Of a stretch of 64,000 bases of DNA, positions 52,957 to 61,692 are shown piece by piece (the first letter of the stretch is position 1; every line of letters starts with the position of its first letter). The position numbers and the translations under genes are program-made. Where the stretch lies: assembly GCF_041435195.1 (NCBI RefSeq), contig NZ_CP108106.1:4870501-4934500 (forward strand), given 5' to 3'. Under the pieces are notes generated by a model, which made no database searches, was not told the origin of the DNA, and worked only from the letters and a program-made list of their open reading frames with translations. Origin of the DNA: Streptomyces sp. NBC_00224. Lineage in GTDB: Bacteria; Actinomycetota; Actinomycetes; Streptomycetales; Streptomycetaceae.

Positions 52957-53913
52957 CTAGTCCGCGATCAACCCCTCCCGCAGTTGCGCCAGCGTCCGCG
53001 TCAGGAGGCGGGAGACGTGCATCTGGGAGATGCCCACCTCCTCGCCGATCTGGGACTGCGTCATGTTCGCGAAGAAGCGGAGCATGATGATCTGGCGTTC
53101 GCGCGGGGGGAGTTTGGCCAGGAGGGGCTTGAGGGACTCGCGGTACTCCACGCCCTCAAGGGCCGCGTCCTCGTAGCCGAGGCGGTCCGCGAGGGAGCCC
53201 TCGCCGCCGTCGTCCTCGGGGGAGGGGGAGTCGAGGGAGGAGGCCGTGTACGCGTTGCCGACCGCGAGGCCGTCCACCACGTCCTCTTCCGAGACGCCCA
53301 GGACCGCCGCCAGCTCGGGCACGGTGGGCGAACGGTCCAGCTTCTGGGCCAGTTCGTCGCTCGCCTTCGTCAGCGCGAGGCGGAGTTCCTGGAGGCGGCG
53401 CGGGACCCGGACCGACCAGCTCGTGTCGCGGAAGAAGCGCTTGATCTCACCGACCACCGTCGGCATCGCGAACGTCGGGAACTCCACGCCCCGTTCGCAG
53501 TCGAACCGGTCGATCGCCTTGATCAGGCCGATCGTGCCGACCTGGACGATGTCCTCCATCGGCTCGTTGCGGGAGCGGAAGCGGGCCGCCGCGTACCGCA
53601 CGAGCGGGAGGTTCAGCTCGATCAGCGTGTCGCGTACGTACGTACGCTCCGGGCTCTCCCCGCCGCCCAGCGCGGCCAGCCGCAGGAACAGGGAGCGGGA
53701 GAGCGTGCGGGTGTCCAGCGGTTCGTGGGAGCGCGTCGCCTCCCGCCGGGCGGCCGCGGCGGAGGGCGCCGGTCCGGCGGAGTCGAGCGCCTCGGGGGAG
53801 CCGGGCACGGCGCAGGTGTCGATGGCTTCCGGGCTCTCGCGCACATCTGGCGCGGGCACGCTCTTCATGAGCGTGAGCACCTGCACCTTTGAGCTGCCCT
53901 GTTCTGCGGACAT
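52957..53913 (-). CDS. sigN: SigB/F/G-family sigma factor (SigN-like)
   Basis: A 318-residue group 3 sigma factor. About 65 N-terminal low-complexity residues precede region 2 ([20 protein letters not shown] through [18 protein letters not shown]), region 3 ([19 protein letters not shown]) and region 4 ([37 protein letters not shown]). It directly follows a SigF-like gene on the same strand, the arrangement of sigF and sigN in Streptomyces coelicolor. The symbol rests on that context and is less certain than the family. A sigma-B-type promoter motif lies 68-94 bp upstream. Confidence 0.88.
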   Translation of the reverse strand: MSAEQGSSKVQVLTLMKSVPAPDVRESPEAIDTCAVPGSPEALDSAGPAPSAAAARREATRSHEPLDTRTLSRSLFLRLAALGGGESPERTYVRDTLIELNLPLVRYAAARFRSRNEPMEDIVQVGTIGLIKAIDRFDCERGVEFPTFAMPTVVGEIKRFFRDTSWSVRVPRRLQELRLALTKASDELAQKLDRSPTVPELAAVLGVSEEDVVDGLAVGNAYTASSLDSPSPEDDGGEGSLADRLGYEDAALEGVEYRESLKPLLAKLPPRERQIIMLRFFANMTQSQIGEEVGISQMHVSRLLTRTLAQLREGLIAD

Positions 53914-53980
53914 GCCACCCCCTTGAGGTCGCGGACGGTCGCGGTGGCCACGACCATCGGAGGAACGCAGCCTCCACCTG

Positions 53981-54007
53981 AATACCGGAGGCGGGGCTGC
54001 GGCAAAC
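53981..54007 (-). promoter_or_regulatory. Candidate sigma-B/F/N-type promoter of the SigN-like gene
   Basis: On the minus strand GTTTGC is followed after 15 nt by GGTATT, matching the GTTT / GGGTA-type consensus of this sigma family. It lies about 68 bp before the ATG. Confidence 0.6.
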
Positions 54008-54147
54008 GCGGTTCCAGCAGAATGTCACATGTCGGCAACACGCTGTAGTGACATGTCGACAAGTCAGGTGTGGATCCGTGCAGTTAGCAGGGGGTGTGCC
54101 GGTTTTGCCGCCGGATTGTTCACCCGGACGTGGATCACTCGATCCGG

Positions 54148-55011
54148 TTATGCCTCGATTCGATTTGCGGATCGAAGCCGCGCGAAGCTCCTGGCCAGCA
54201 GCCTGGACACATGCATCTGGGACACGCCCAGCTCCTGGCTGATCTGGGACTGCGTCAGATTGCTGTAGTAGCGGAGCATCAGGATCCGCTGCTCGCGTTC
54301 GGGCAGTTGTACGAGGAGGTGGCGGACCAGATCGCGGTGTTCGACCCCGGCCAGCGCCGGGTCCTCGTAGCCGAGCCGGTCCAGGAGGCCCGGCAGGCCG
54401 TCGCCCTCCTGGGCCGCCTCCAGGGAGGTCGCGTGGTACGAGCGGCCCGCCTCGATGCAGGCCAGTACCTCGTCCTCGCCGATCTTCAGCCGGTCGGCGA
54501 TCTCGGCGGTCGTGGGCGAGCGGCCGTGAGCGGTCGTCAGGTCCTCGGTGGCGCCGTTCACTTGGACCCAGAGCTCGTGCAGCCGGCGCGGGACGTGGAC
54601 GGTGCGCACGTTGTCGCGGAAGTACCGCTTGATCTCGCCCACCACCGTCGGCATGGCGAAGGTCGGGAACTGCACCCCGCGCTCCGGGTCGAACCGGTCG
54701 ATCGCGTTGATCAGACCGATCGTGCCGACCTGGACCACGTCCTCCATCGGCTCGTTGCGGGAGCGGAACCGCGCCGCCGCGTACCGCACCAGCGGCAGGT
54801 TGGCCTCGATCAGCGCCCCGCGCACCCGGTGGTGCTCCGGAGTGCCCGGCTCCAGGCCCTTGAGCTGCCCGAAGAGGACCTGGGTGAGCGCCCGGGTGTC
54901 CGCGCCCCGGCTGCTGGTCCGGACAGGGGCACGGTGGCTTTCGGGGGGCTCCTGGGGCTCGTTCTGGGGCGGCACTTGAGGTGCGGTACTGGCCGGCACG
55001 GTCAACGCCAC
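54148..55011 (-). CDS. sigF: Sporulation sigma factor SigF
   Basis: A 287-residue group 3 sigma factor, matching the usual length of Streptomyces SigF. Region 2 ([39 protein letters not shown]), region 3 and region 4 ([37 protein letters not shown]) are complete. SigF acts late in spore maturation in S. coelicolor, in the prespore. GTG at 55011 has AAGGG immediately before it; an in-frame GTG four codons later would have better SD spacing. No anti-sigma gene is adjacent. Confidence 0.9.
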   Translation of the reverse strand: MALTVPASTAPQVPPQNEPQEPPESHRAPVRTSSRGADTRALTQVLFGQLKGLEPGTPEHHRVRGALIEANLPLVRYAAARFRSRNEPMEDVVQVGTIGLINAIDRFDPERGVQFPTFAMPTVVGEIKRYFRDNVRTVHVPRRLHELWVQVNGATEDLTTAHGRSPTTAEIADRLKIGEDEVLACIEAGRSYHATSLEAAQEGDGLPGLLDRLGYEDPALAGVEHRDLVRHLLVQLPEREQRILMLRYYSNLTQSQISQELGVSQMHVSRLLARSFARLRSANRIEA

Positions 55012-55193
55012 CCCTTCGCGGTCACTGCTTGGTCAATGTCGCGGTCAACTTCGGTCGAACCATCGTCGACTCATCCGTCAAAAGCGGTCATAGCATCACA
55101 AGACATGTCCACTGTGTGCAAGCACCGTATAACCACGTGTTGAGGGCAAGTTGGGCATTTGGCCCGCCCGGCGCCCGCCCCCGGGCATACGAA

Positions 55194-55222
55194 AGGCCCC
55201 GCACCACCCGGGTGCGGGGCCT
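55194..55222 (-). terminator. Terminator of the Dabb gene
   Basis: AGGCCCCGCACC and GGTGCGGGGCCT form a 12-bp perfect stem around 5 nt. Read on the minus strand it is followed by TTTCGT. Confidence 0.88.
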
Positions 55223-55236
55223 CGTCGCGTACCGGC

Positions 55237-55530
55237 TCAGAACGGATAGTCGGCGATCACCCAGGTGGCGAACTCGCGCCACTGCCCGGCCGCCGCCTGG
55301 TGGGCCGGGTGTTCGAGGTAGCGCTTCAGCGCGTCCGCGTCCTCGACCGCCGAGTTGATGGCGAAGTCGTACGCGATGGGCCGGTCGGTGATGTTCCAGG
55401 CGCATTCCCAGAACCTCAGCTCGGGGACGAGCCCGTCCAGTTCCTCGAACGCCTTCACCCCGGCGGCGACGCGCGCCTCGTCGCGCTCCACGCCTTCGTT
55501 GAGCTTGAAGAGGACCAGATGGCGGATCAT
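55237..55530 (-). CDS. Dabb-family (stress-responsive alpha/beta-barrel) protein
   Basis: A 97-residue protein starting MIRHLVLFKLNEGVERDE, with VPELRFWECAWNITDRPIAYDFAI and LKRYLEHPAHQAAAGQW, the Dabb signature (conserved HPxH-like turn). Members form dimeric barrels; some bind hydrophobic ligands, and most functions are unknown. It is monocistronic, with a strong terminator 15 bp after the stop. Confidence 0.9.
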   Translation of the reverse strand: MIRHLVLFKLNEGVERDEARVAAGVKAFEELDGLVPELRFWECAWNITDRPIAYDFAINSAVEDADALKRYLEHPAHQAAAGQWREFATWVIADYPF

Positions 55531-55594
55531 GTGTGCTCCTTGCCGTGCGTACGTGTCAGCGCCCCCGCTGATCGTACGAGCAGGCCTTCGCGAC

Positions 55595-55756
55595 TCAGCG
55601 GACCAGCTCGGTCATGAACTGGCCGATCCCCTTCGCGGCGGAGGAGATCCCCTCGAACCCCGTCTGGACCATCCCCGCGGCCTCCACCGGCGAGGTGATG
55701 ATCGTGTACAACACGAAGACGACCGCGCAGTAGAGCAGCACCTTCTTCACGTCCAC
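55595..55756 (-). CDS. 53-residue membrane protein
   Basis: A short gene encoding a basic start (VDVKK), one membrane helix (VLLYCAVVFVLYTIITSPV, about 6-24) and an amphipathic tail (EAAGMVQTGFEGISSAAKG, then IGQFMTELVR). Third-position GC bias and GGGAGG about 10 nt before GTG at 55756 support it; GTG two codons later is an alternative start. No family is recognised. It could be a regulator or a subunit of an envelope complex. Confidence 0.7.
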   Translation of the reverse strand: MDVKKVLLYCAVVFVLYTIITSPVEAAGMVQTGFEGISSAAKGIGQFMTELVR

Positions 55757-56020
55757 GTGCGTGCACCCTCCCCGGCTCCCCTGTGCGCTCGCGTGAGTCT
55801 AACCAACACCACTTCCGCCGTCCTCACCCCGTCTTTAAGGACCAAGGGCCCCCGGATCGGGGCCCTTCGCCGGACGTTACGGACGTGACAGGGGAGCAGG
55901 ATGGTTCCAGAGCCCAGCGGATCTGGCAGGAATCCGAGGGGCCGGAACAGGGCCTCACTGCGGGGTCCGCGCCGCAGGCTTCCCCCCGAACGCGGCATGG
56001 ACTTGCAGGCCCGTTCTCGT

Positions 56021-56060
56021 CGGGGGGAGCGGCTTTGTCCCCCCGATGCCGCTCCCCCCG
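56021..56060. terminator. Strong hairpin, 13-bp stem
   Basis: CGGGGGGAGCGGC (56021-56033) pairs perfectly with GCCGCTCCCCCCG (56048-56060) around a 14-nt loop. No gene ends nearby on the plus strand. Confidence 0.6.
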
Positions 56061-56070
56061 TCCCAGCCAC

Positions 56071-56101
56071 GAAAGCCCCGGTCGTCTCGGCCGGGGCTTT
56101 C
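56071..56101. terminator. Hairpin, 11-bp stem
   Basis: GAAAGCCCCGG pairs perfectly with CCGGGGCTTTC around a 9-nt loop, giving short A/T runs on both sides that suit bidirectional termination. Confidence 0.68.
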
Positions 56102-56130
56102 GCGCGTCCGGACGGGCGCCGGGGCACGCA

Positions 56131-56161
56131 AGAAGGGCCCCGACGCTGTCGGGGCCCTTCT
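56131..56161 (-). terminator. Terminator of tRNA-Ser(CGA)
   Basis: AGAAGGGCCCCGAC pairs perfectly with GTCGGGGCCCTTCT around a 3-nt loop, 6 bp after the tRNA 3' end. Confidence 0.88.
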
Positions 56162-56166
56162 GAGAG

Positions 56167-56251
56167 CGGTAGCGGAGGGATTTGAACCCTCGGTTACTTG
56201 CGCAACACTCGCTTTCGAGGCGAGCTCCTTCGGCCGCTCGGACACGCTACC
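56167..56251 (-). tRNA. tRNA-Ser (anticodon CGA)
   Basis: An 85-nt class II tRNA on the minus strand. The acceptor GGTAGCG pairs with CGCTACC, followed by discriminator G. The anticodon loop is CTCGAAA between CTCGC and GCGAG, with a long variable arm and T-arm GAGGGTTCAAATCCCTC. Confidence 0.96.
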
Positions 56252-56378
56252 GAGAGAGAGCTTAGCCCAAGGTGGCCCGTGGTTTGAAATCCGTATGCGG
56301 CGACCGGGGTGAGACGTGGGTCACCGCCCGCCCACCTGCCCTGCCGACGCCCTGCCGACACCCGGTCGGCGCTCCCGG

Positions 56379-56852
56379 TCAGCGCTCCCGGAAGAACGCC
56401 GTCAGCTGGCGGGAGCACTCCTCCTCCAGGACGCCCTGGATCACCTCGGGGCGGTGGTTGAGCCGCCGGTCGCGCACCAGGTCCCACAAGGACCCGGCCG
56501 CGCCCGCCTTCTCGTCGCGCGCCCCGTACACGACCCGTTCGACCCGGGACTGCACCAACGCGCCCGCGCACATGACGCACGGCTCCAGGGTCACCACGAG
56601 CGTGCAGCCGGTCAGCCGCCACTCCCCGGTCTTCTGCGCCGCCCTCCGGAGCGCGACGATCTCCGCGTGCCCCGTGGGGTCGCCGGTGATCTCGCGCTCG
56701 TTGTGGGCGGTGGCGAGGACCGTGCCGGCCGCGGACAGGACGACGGCGCCGACCGGCACGTCGCCGGCCAGTGCGGCCCGCCCGGCCTCCCCCAGGGCGG
56801 TGCGCATCGGCTCCGCCCAGGGGTCGCGTACGGGATCGTGCGCCACGGCCAC
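56379..56852 (-). CDS. tadA: tRNA-specific adenosine-34 deaminase
   Basis: A 157-residue cytidine-deaminase-fold enzyme that converts A34 to inosine in tRNA-Arg(ACG), which is encoded in this window at 33492. The zinc ligands and catalytic Glu are visible: His62 and Glu64 in GHAEIVALR, Cys92 and Cys95 in LEPCVMCAGAL. The C-terminal region (YGARDEKAGAAGSLWDLV) matches TadA. GTG at 56852 shares a base with the upstream stop (TAGTG), so it is translationally coupled to the tadA-associated gene. Confidence 0.94.
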   Translation of the reverse strand: MAVAHDPVRDPWAEPMRTALGEAGRAALAGDVPVGAVVLSAAGTVLATAHNEREITGDPTGHAEIVALRRAAQKTGEWRLTGCTLVVTLEPCVMCAGALVQSRVERVVYGARDEKAGAAGSLWDLVRDRRLNHRPEVIQGVLEEECSRQLTAFFRER

Positions 56853-57421
56853 TAGCGCACGGCCTCCAGCACCTCGGCCGCTCCCAGCGCGTCGGCGATC
56901 TCCACCAGCGCGTCCGAGTCGAGCGTGAGCAGCTGGCCCTCGCTCACGCCGAGGTCCGCGAGGATCGCGGTGTCCCCGAGCGGGCCCGCGGGCACCGGGT
57001 CGAGGGCGTCCACGGCTTCGTCGTCCGGGTCCTCCTGTTCGTCGAGGTCGCCGTCCTCCGTGCCGTCGAGGTCCAGCGCGTCCAGCTCGTCGGCGCTGTC
57101 GTCGGAGGCCGGATCGCGGCCGAGCAGTTCGTCGGTGAGGAGGATTTCTCCGTATGAGGAACGGGCGGCGGCGGCTGCGTTGGAGACATAGATGCGAGGG
57201 TCCTCCTCGCCGTCCAAGCGGACGACGCCGAACCAGACATCCTCCTGCTCGATGAAGACGAGCACCGTGTCGTCGGCCCCGTCCGCCGTGGCCTCCCGGG
57301 CCAGGTCGGCGAGGTCGGCGAGGGTCTCCACATCGTCGAGCTCCGTGTCGCTCGCTTCCCACCCGTCTTCGGTGCGCGCGAGCAGTGCGGCGAAGTACAC
57401 CGTGACTCTCCCACTGGTCAT
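56852..57421 (-). CDS. tRNA adenosine deaminase-associated protein
   Basis: A 189-residue acidic protein conserved next to tadA in actinobacteria. The N-terminal part ([40 protein letters not shown]) forms a compact alpha/beta domain. An acidic stretch (about 115-150, [19 protein letters not shown]) follows, and the C-terminal part ([20 protein letters not shown]) is helical. Its role is unknown; linkage suggests support of TadA. ATG at 57421; the stop overlaps tadA. Confidence 0.86.
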   Translation of the reverse strand: MTSGRVTVYFAALLARTEDGWEASDTELDDVETLADLADLAREATADGADDTVLVFIEQEDVWFGVVRLDGEEDPRIYVSNAAAAARSSYGEILLTDELLGRDPASDDSADELDALDLDGTEDGDLDEQEDPDDEAVDALDPVPAGPLGDTAILADLGVSEGQLLTLDSDALVEIADALGAAEVLEAVR

Positions 57422-57566
57422 AGGCGTGCCGGTTGGGGGTCCCCCCGGCCGTGGCTTCACTGGAATCGTTGCAGAAACAACGCCGTTGCGAGAGTTCTTC
57501 CGCGGTTGCGTTTCTCCGGTCGGCGCGTCGGCCGCGTTCCCCGCGTCCGACGCGTCGTTTCTCAGG

Positions 57567-57776
57567 TCACCAGCGGAAGGTTCGCATGCGCATGGCCTGG
57601 CGCATACGGGCCGCGCGGGCGCGCCGGGGCTGGACGCGGTCGCGCAGGGCCTTCGCCTCGTGCAGCTCGCGCAGGAACTGGGCGCGCCGACGCCGCCGCT
57701 CGGCGGCGCTCTCGGGCCGCGCGTCGTCCCTGCCGTCCTGCTCGTCCGGCTGCTTGTCCGCCTGCTTGTCCGCCAT
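57567..57776 (-). CDS. Small basic hypothetical protein
   Basis: A 69-residue, Arg-rich protein ([37 protein letters not shown]) predicted to be mainly helical. It lies between the tadA pair and upp, on the opposite strand to upp. Two other frames are also open here. The Lys/Asp/Gln-containing N-terminus ([15 protein letters not shown]) looks most protein-like. It may bind nucleic acid; no family is recognised. Confidence 0.6.
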   Translation of the reverse strand: MADKQADKQPDEQDGRDDARPESAAERRRRRAQFLRELHEAKALRDRVQPRRARAARMRQAMRMRTFRW

Positions 57777-57899
57777 GAGTGGGCACCGCCCCGGGGGTGT
57801 GTCAGTCCCTCGTCAGTCCCTCCCACCTTCCCTCGGGTGGGTGGTTTGATGCCAGCGCGGGCGGCGCGGGCGGGCCGTCGGCCCGGTTACTGTGGGGTT

Positions 57900-58535
57900 A
57901 TGCGTCTCCACGTCGTCGACCACCCCCTGGTCGCCCACAAGCTCACCACCCTGCGCGACAAGCGCACCGACTCCGCGACCTTCCGGCGCCTCTCCGACGA
58001 GCTGGTCACCCTGCTCGCGTACGAGGCCACGCGCGACGTGCGCACCGAGCAGGTCGACATCGAGACCCCGGTGACCCCGACGACGGGCGTGAAGCTGTCG
58101 TACCCGCGTCCGCTGGTGGTCCCGATCCTGCGGGCGGGCCTCGGCATGCTGGACGGCATGGTCCGCCTGCTGCCGACCGCCGAGGTGGGCTTCCTGGGCA
58201 TGATCCGCAACGAGGAGACCCTGGAGGCCTCCACGTACGCGACGCGCATGCCGGAGGACCTCTCCGGGCGCCAGGTGTACGTCCTGGACCCGATGCTGGC
58301 CACCGGCGGCACGCTGGTCGCGGCGATCAAGGAGCTCATCAGGCGCGGCGCGGACGACGTCACGGCGGTCGTCCTGCTGGCCGCGCCCGAGGGCGTCGAG
58401 GTCATGGAGCGCGAGCTCGCGGGCACGCCGGTGACGGTCGTGACGGCGTCGGTCGACGAGCGGCTCAACGAGCACGGGTACATCGTGCCGGGTCTGGGTG
58501 ACGCGGGGGACCGCATGTACGGCTCGGCGGAGTAA
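57900..58535 (+). CDS. upp: Uracil phosphoribosyltransferase
   Basis: A 211-residue enzyme that converts uracil and PRPP to UMP in pyrimidine salvage. It has the PRPP-binding loop [16 protein letters not shown] (about 127-142), [25 protein letters not shown] and the uracil-binding C-terminus [17 protein letters not shown]. Length is typical. ATG at 57900 follows a GGGG stretch and is the first Met of the conserved [11 protein letters not shown] start. Confidence 0.96.
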   Translation: MRLHVVDHPLVAHKLTTLRDKRTDSATFRRLSDELVTLLAYEATRDVRTEQVDIETPVTPTTGVKLSYPRPLVVPILRAGLGMLDGMVRLLPTAEVGFLGMIRNEETLEASTYATRMPEDLSGRQVYVLDPMLATGGTLVAAIKELIRRGADDVTAVVLLAAPEGVEVMERELAGTPVTVVTASVDERLNEHGYIVPGLGDAGDRMYGSAE

Positions 58536-58544
58536 CCAGGCCTT

Positions 58545-58691
58545 GCCCGGGGGCTCGGCCCCCGGACGCCCCCGGTCGGCGCGCCGCCGCTGCCGGGGGC
58601 TCTGCCCCCGGACCCCCGCTCCTCAAACGCCGGAGGGGCTGAATTTGCCGCCCCTCCCCCCGGAGGGTTTAGGGAAGGGGCGGGGAGGGGC
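58545..58691. repeat. Dispersed Streptomyces-type GC-rich repeat with twin hairpins
   Basis: CCGGGGGC-TCG-GCCCCCGG (58547-58565) and CCGGGGGC-TCT-GCCCCCGG (58593-58611) are near-identical hairpins. They are followed by CTCAAACGCCGGAGGGGCTG, a segment seen repeatedly in Streptomyces intergenic DNA. It sits between the convergent ends of upp and the LytR_C gene and probably terminates both. Confidence 0.66.
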
Positions 58692-59330
58692 TCAACACTT
58701 GCCGGGAGCCTGCGGCGTCGGCTTGCCCAGGGTTGCCAGGGCCGTGGCCGCCTGTTGGGCCGGGTCCAGGGTCTGGAAGGTCGAGCCCAGGATGAGGTCG
58801 ACGTCCGGGGTCGTGCGGGCGTCCGTCTTCTGGGTCGTGCCCTTCAGCTGCGTACCCAGGACCGAGAACATGCCCCGCGTCGCCCCGGGCGCGCCCAGCA
58901 GTATCCCGTTCCCGGTGACCTTCTTGTCGTACTCCTCCGGCGCGTTCCCCACCTTGCCGATGGCGAAGCCGCGTTTCTTGAGTTCGTCCGCCGTCTCCTT
59001 GGCGAGGCCGCCCCGCGGCGTCGCGTTGTAGACGTTCACCGTGATCTGGGCGGGCTTCGGCAGCGCGGCGGCCGCGGCGGTCGCCGTGGACGGCGACGGG
59101 CTCGGCGCGCAGTCGTGCTTCGCGCCCGCCGTCTCCTTCTTCGCGTCGTCCGACCCGCCGAAGACGTCGATGAGCTGGATCGTCCCCCAGCCGATCAGAC
59201 CGAGGGCCACGACGGCGGCGACCGCCGCGAGCAGGAGTCGGCCGCGGCGGCGGGGGCGGCGCATCCGCGGGTACTTGTCGCCCGTGATGCGGTACTTTCC
59301 GCCCATGCCGGGGGGAGTGAGCATGCTCAT
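58692..59330 (-). CDS. Membrane protein with LytR C-terminal domain
   Basis: A 212-residue protein. A basic cytoplasmic N-terminus (PRMRRPRRRGR) leads to one membrane helix (LLLAAVAAVVALGLIGWGTI, about 31-50), a Ser/Pro linker and an extracytoplasmic LytR_C domain (about 93-205: ITVNVYNATPRGGLAKETAD, LKKRGFAIGKVGNAPEEYD, LILGSTF). LytR_C domains accompany cell-wall polymer ligases; here it stands alone. The start is ATG at 59330. Confidence 0.88.
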   Translation of the reverse strand: MSMLTPPGMGGKYRITGDKYPRMRRPRRRGRLLLAAVAAVVALGLIGWGTIQLIDVFGGSDDAKKETAGAKHDCAPSPSPSTATAAAAALPKPAQITVNVYNATPRGGLAKETADELKKRGFAIGKVGNAPEEYDKKVTGNGILLGAPGATRGMFSVLGTQLKGTTQKTDARTTPDVDLILGSTFQTLDPAQQAATALATLGKPTPQAPGKC

Positions 59331-59456
59331 GTGCGCAGCGTAGTGCGGCCCGGTGGCGATGCCTACTAAATGATCAATGGATGGCGGCCGTATGAGCGGT
59401 AAAGGGCCCGAAAGGATCAGTCCGGATCGGTCCGGACGGCCGTCGGCGGGTGACGC

Positions 59457-59753
59457 TCAGTCCATTTCCAGCACGCGCGCGTGGAGTACCTGGCGCTGCT
59501 GGAGCGCCGCGCGCACCGCGCGGTGCAGCCCGTCCTCCAGGTAGAGGTCGCCCTGCCACTTCACGACGTGGGCGAAGAGGTCGCCGTAGAACGTGGAGTC
59601 CTCCGCCAGGAGGGTCTCCAGGTCGAGCTGGCCCTTCGTGGTGACGAGCTGATCGAGCCGGACCGGGCGCGGCGCGACGTCCGCCCACTGCCGGGTGCTT
59701 TCCCGGCCGTGGTCGGGGTACGGCCGCCCGCTTCCGATGCGCTTGAAGATCAC
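59457..59753 (-). CDS. Small conserved protein with ParB/Srx-like C-terminal motif
   Basis: A 98-residue protein conserved in actinomycetes and sometimes labelled VapB-type antitoxin. The first part reads MIFKRIGSGRPYPDHGRE. The C-terminal part (LVTTKGQLDLETLLAEDSTF, KWQGDLYLEDGLHRAVRAAL, QVLHARVLEMD) resembles the DGxHR pattern of ParB/sulfiredoxin-fold proteins. No toxin partner lies next to it. It is divergent from the herA-like gene, 96 bp away. Confidence 0.78.
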   Translation of the reverse strand: MIFKRIGSGRPYPDHGRESTRQWADVAPRPVRLDQLVTTKGQLDLETLLAEDSTFYGDLFAHVVKWQGDLYLEDGLHRAVRAALQQRQVLHARVLEMD

Positions 59754-59849
59754 ACGGAAAGCCTACCGGGCAAGCGGCTCCGGGCGCAGCCATGGTGCGC
59801 GAGTGCGATCCTGGGCGGAGTGCCGCAAACCCGACATTGGGGGCTCGCC

Positions 59850-61454
59850 ATGACCGACAGCGACGAGACGCCGGGCGCGTCGGCGGGTGTGACCCCGGGT
59901 GGGGCGCCGCCCGTCGCCTCCTCCGTCTCCCTCCCTCCCCCCGTCGCCGAGATCGCCACCGGCTACGCCTTCACCGGCCCCGCCATGGAGCTCGGGGCCG
60001 TGCTCTGGGAGGGGCAGTGCCACGCCGACGCGCCGGTCTGTATCCCGCTCGCCATGCTCAACCGGCACGGCCTGGTCGCCGGAGCCACCGGCACCGGCAA
60101 GACCAAGACGCTCCAGCTCATCGCCGAGCAGCTGTCCGCGAACGGCGTCCCCGTCTTCCTGGCGGACGTGAAGGGGGACGTCTCCGGGATCGCCGCGCCC
60201 GGGCAGGACAGCCCCAAGGTGCGAGAGCGGGCCGGGCAGGTCGGGCAGACCTGGGAGGCGGCCGGATTCCCCTGCGAGTTCTACGCGCTCGGCGGCATCG
60301 GCGCGGGCATCCCGCTGCGGGCCACGGTCACCAGCTTCGGGCCCGTACTCCTGTCGAAGGTCCTGCAACTCAACCAGACGCAGGAGCAGTCGCTCGGGCT
60401 GATCTTCCACTACGCCGACTCCAAGGGCCTTGAGCTGTACGACCTGAAGGACCTCAAGGCGGTCACCGGCTTCCTGGTCTCGGATGTCGGCAAGCCGGAG
60501 CTGAAGGGGATCGGCGGGCTGTCGTCCGTCACCGCCGGGGTGATCCTGCGGTCGATCACCGCCTTCGAGCAGCAGGGCGCGAGTGAGTTCTTCGGGGAGC
60601 CGGAGTTCGACGTCAGCGAGCTGCTGCGGCTGGGGCCGGACGGGCGCGGGCTGGTGTCCGTACTGGAGCTGCCCGCCGTCCAGGACAAGCCGCAGCTCTT
60701 CTCCACCTTCCTGATGTGGCTGCTCGCGGAGCTGTTCAACGGGCTGCCGGAGGTCGGCGACGTGGACCGGCCCAAGCTCGTCTTCTTCTTCGACGAGGCG
60801 CATCTGCTGTTCAGCGGGGCGTCGAAGGCGTTCCTGGAGTCGATCACGCAGACCGTGCGGCTCATCCGCTCGAAGGGCGTCGGCGTCTTCTTCGTGACGC
60901 AGACGCCGAAGGACGTGCCCGCGGATGTGCTGGCGCAGCTGGGCAACCGGGTGCAGCACGCGCTGCGCGCGTTCACGCCGGACGACGCGAAGGCGCTGAA
61001 GGCGACGGTACGGACGTTTCCCAAGTCGCCGTACGACCTGGAGGAGACGCTCACCGGGCTCGGTACGGGCGAGGCGGTGATCACGGTCCTGAGCGAGACG
61101 GGCGCGCCGACGCCGGTCGCGGTGACGCGGCTGCGGGCGCCGCGGTCCCTGATGGGGCCGGTGCCGGCGGAGGACCTCGACCGGCTGGTCAAGTCCTCCC
61201 TCCTGTACGAGCGTTACGCGGAGGCCGTCGACCGCGAGTCGGCGTTCGAGAAGCTGTCGGCGGGGGAGAAGGAGCGGGAGGCTGCGGCGGTGGAGTCGGC
61301 GCTGGAGTCCCCCTCGGCGCCGAAGGAGCGGGGTGACAAGTCGCTGGCCGAGCAGGTGGTCGGCAGTGGGATCTTCCGCTCTCTGGCGCGGTCGGTGGGC
61401 ACGCAGCTGGGCCGCGAGATCTCCCGCTCCCTCTTCGGCACCCGCCGCAGATAG
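59850..61454 (+). CDS. HerA-like ATPase/helicase (DUF853 family)
   Basis: A 534-residue P-loop ATPase of the HerA/FtsK superfamily with Walker A GATGTGKTKTLQL (about 78-90), Walker B LVFFFDEAHLLFSG (about 309-322) and the sensor motif GVGVFFVTQTPKDVP. HerA proteins translocate on DNA with a NurA nuclease; no nurA is adjacent, and DUF853 members usually occur alone. The C-terminal tail (SIFRSLARSVGTQLGREISR-like) is amphipathic. The start is ATG at 59850; upstream in-frame sequence is antisense to the preceding gene. Confidence 0.9.
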   Translation: MTDSDETPGASAGVTPGGAPPVASSVSLPPPVAEIATGYAFTGPAMELGAVLWEGQCHADAPVCIPLAMLNRHGLVAGATGTGKTKTLQLIAEQLSANGVPVFLADVKGDVSGIAAPGQDSPKVRERAGQVGQTWEAAGFPCEFYALGGIGAGIPLRATVTSFGPVLLSKVLQLNQTQEQSLGLIFHYADSKGLELYDLKDLKAVTGFLVSDVGKPELKGIGGLSSVTAGVILRSITAFEQQGASEFFGEPEFDVSELLRLGPDGRGLVSVLELPAVQDKPQLFSTFLMWLLAELFNGLPEVGDVDRPKLVFFFDEAHLLFSGASKAFLESITQTVRLIRSKGVGVFFVTQTPKDVPADVLAQLGNRVQHALRAFTPDDAKALKATVRTFPKSPYDLEETLTGLGTGEAVITVLSETGAPTPVAVTRLRAPRSLMGPVPAEDLDRLVKSSLLYERYAEAVDRESAFEKLSAGEKEREAAAVESALESPSAPKERGDKSLAEQVVGSGIFRSLARSVGTQLGREISRSLFGTRRR

Positions 61455-61692
61455 CCCCCGGGGGGGGGTGGGGTTGAGGTGGGTTTCCCGGGGCTTCGCC
61501 CCCGGCCCCCGTTCGTCTGCGGGCCGTCTGTGGCTGGTCGCGCCCGCGCGGCGGAGCCGCAAATGTCACAGCCCCGCGCCCCTTGAATGCCGCTGCGCGG
61601 CAATCCCCTGGGCGCCCCGCAGGGGCGCATTAAGGGGCGCGGGGAACTGCGCGCTCAGCCACAGACAACCCGCACCCGAACAGCCAGCCCCC
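61455..61692. repeat. Nested palindromic intergenic repeat
   Basis: Outer arms 61526-61543 and 61649-61666 match at 16 of 18 positions. Inner arms CCCCGCGCCCCTT (61572-61584) and AAGGGGCGCGGGG (61632-61644) are perfect. Smaller palindromes fill the centre. This is a dispersed Streptomyces-type element between convergent genes and a plausible bidirectional terminator. Confidence 0.75.

Larger units (their letters stand above)
55757..56166. other. 410-bp region of four GC-rich hairpins without a gene
   Basis: Hairpins occur at 55844-55867 (AAGGGCCCC / GGGGCCCTT), 56021-56060, 56071-56101 and 56131-56161. The open frames here are proline- or arginine-rich and lack start signals. The last hairpin serves the minus-strand tRNA-Ser(CGA); the others may be terminators, or the segment may be part of a structured RNA. 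Confidence 0.6.
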
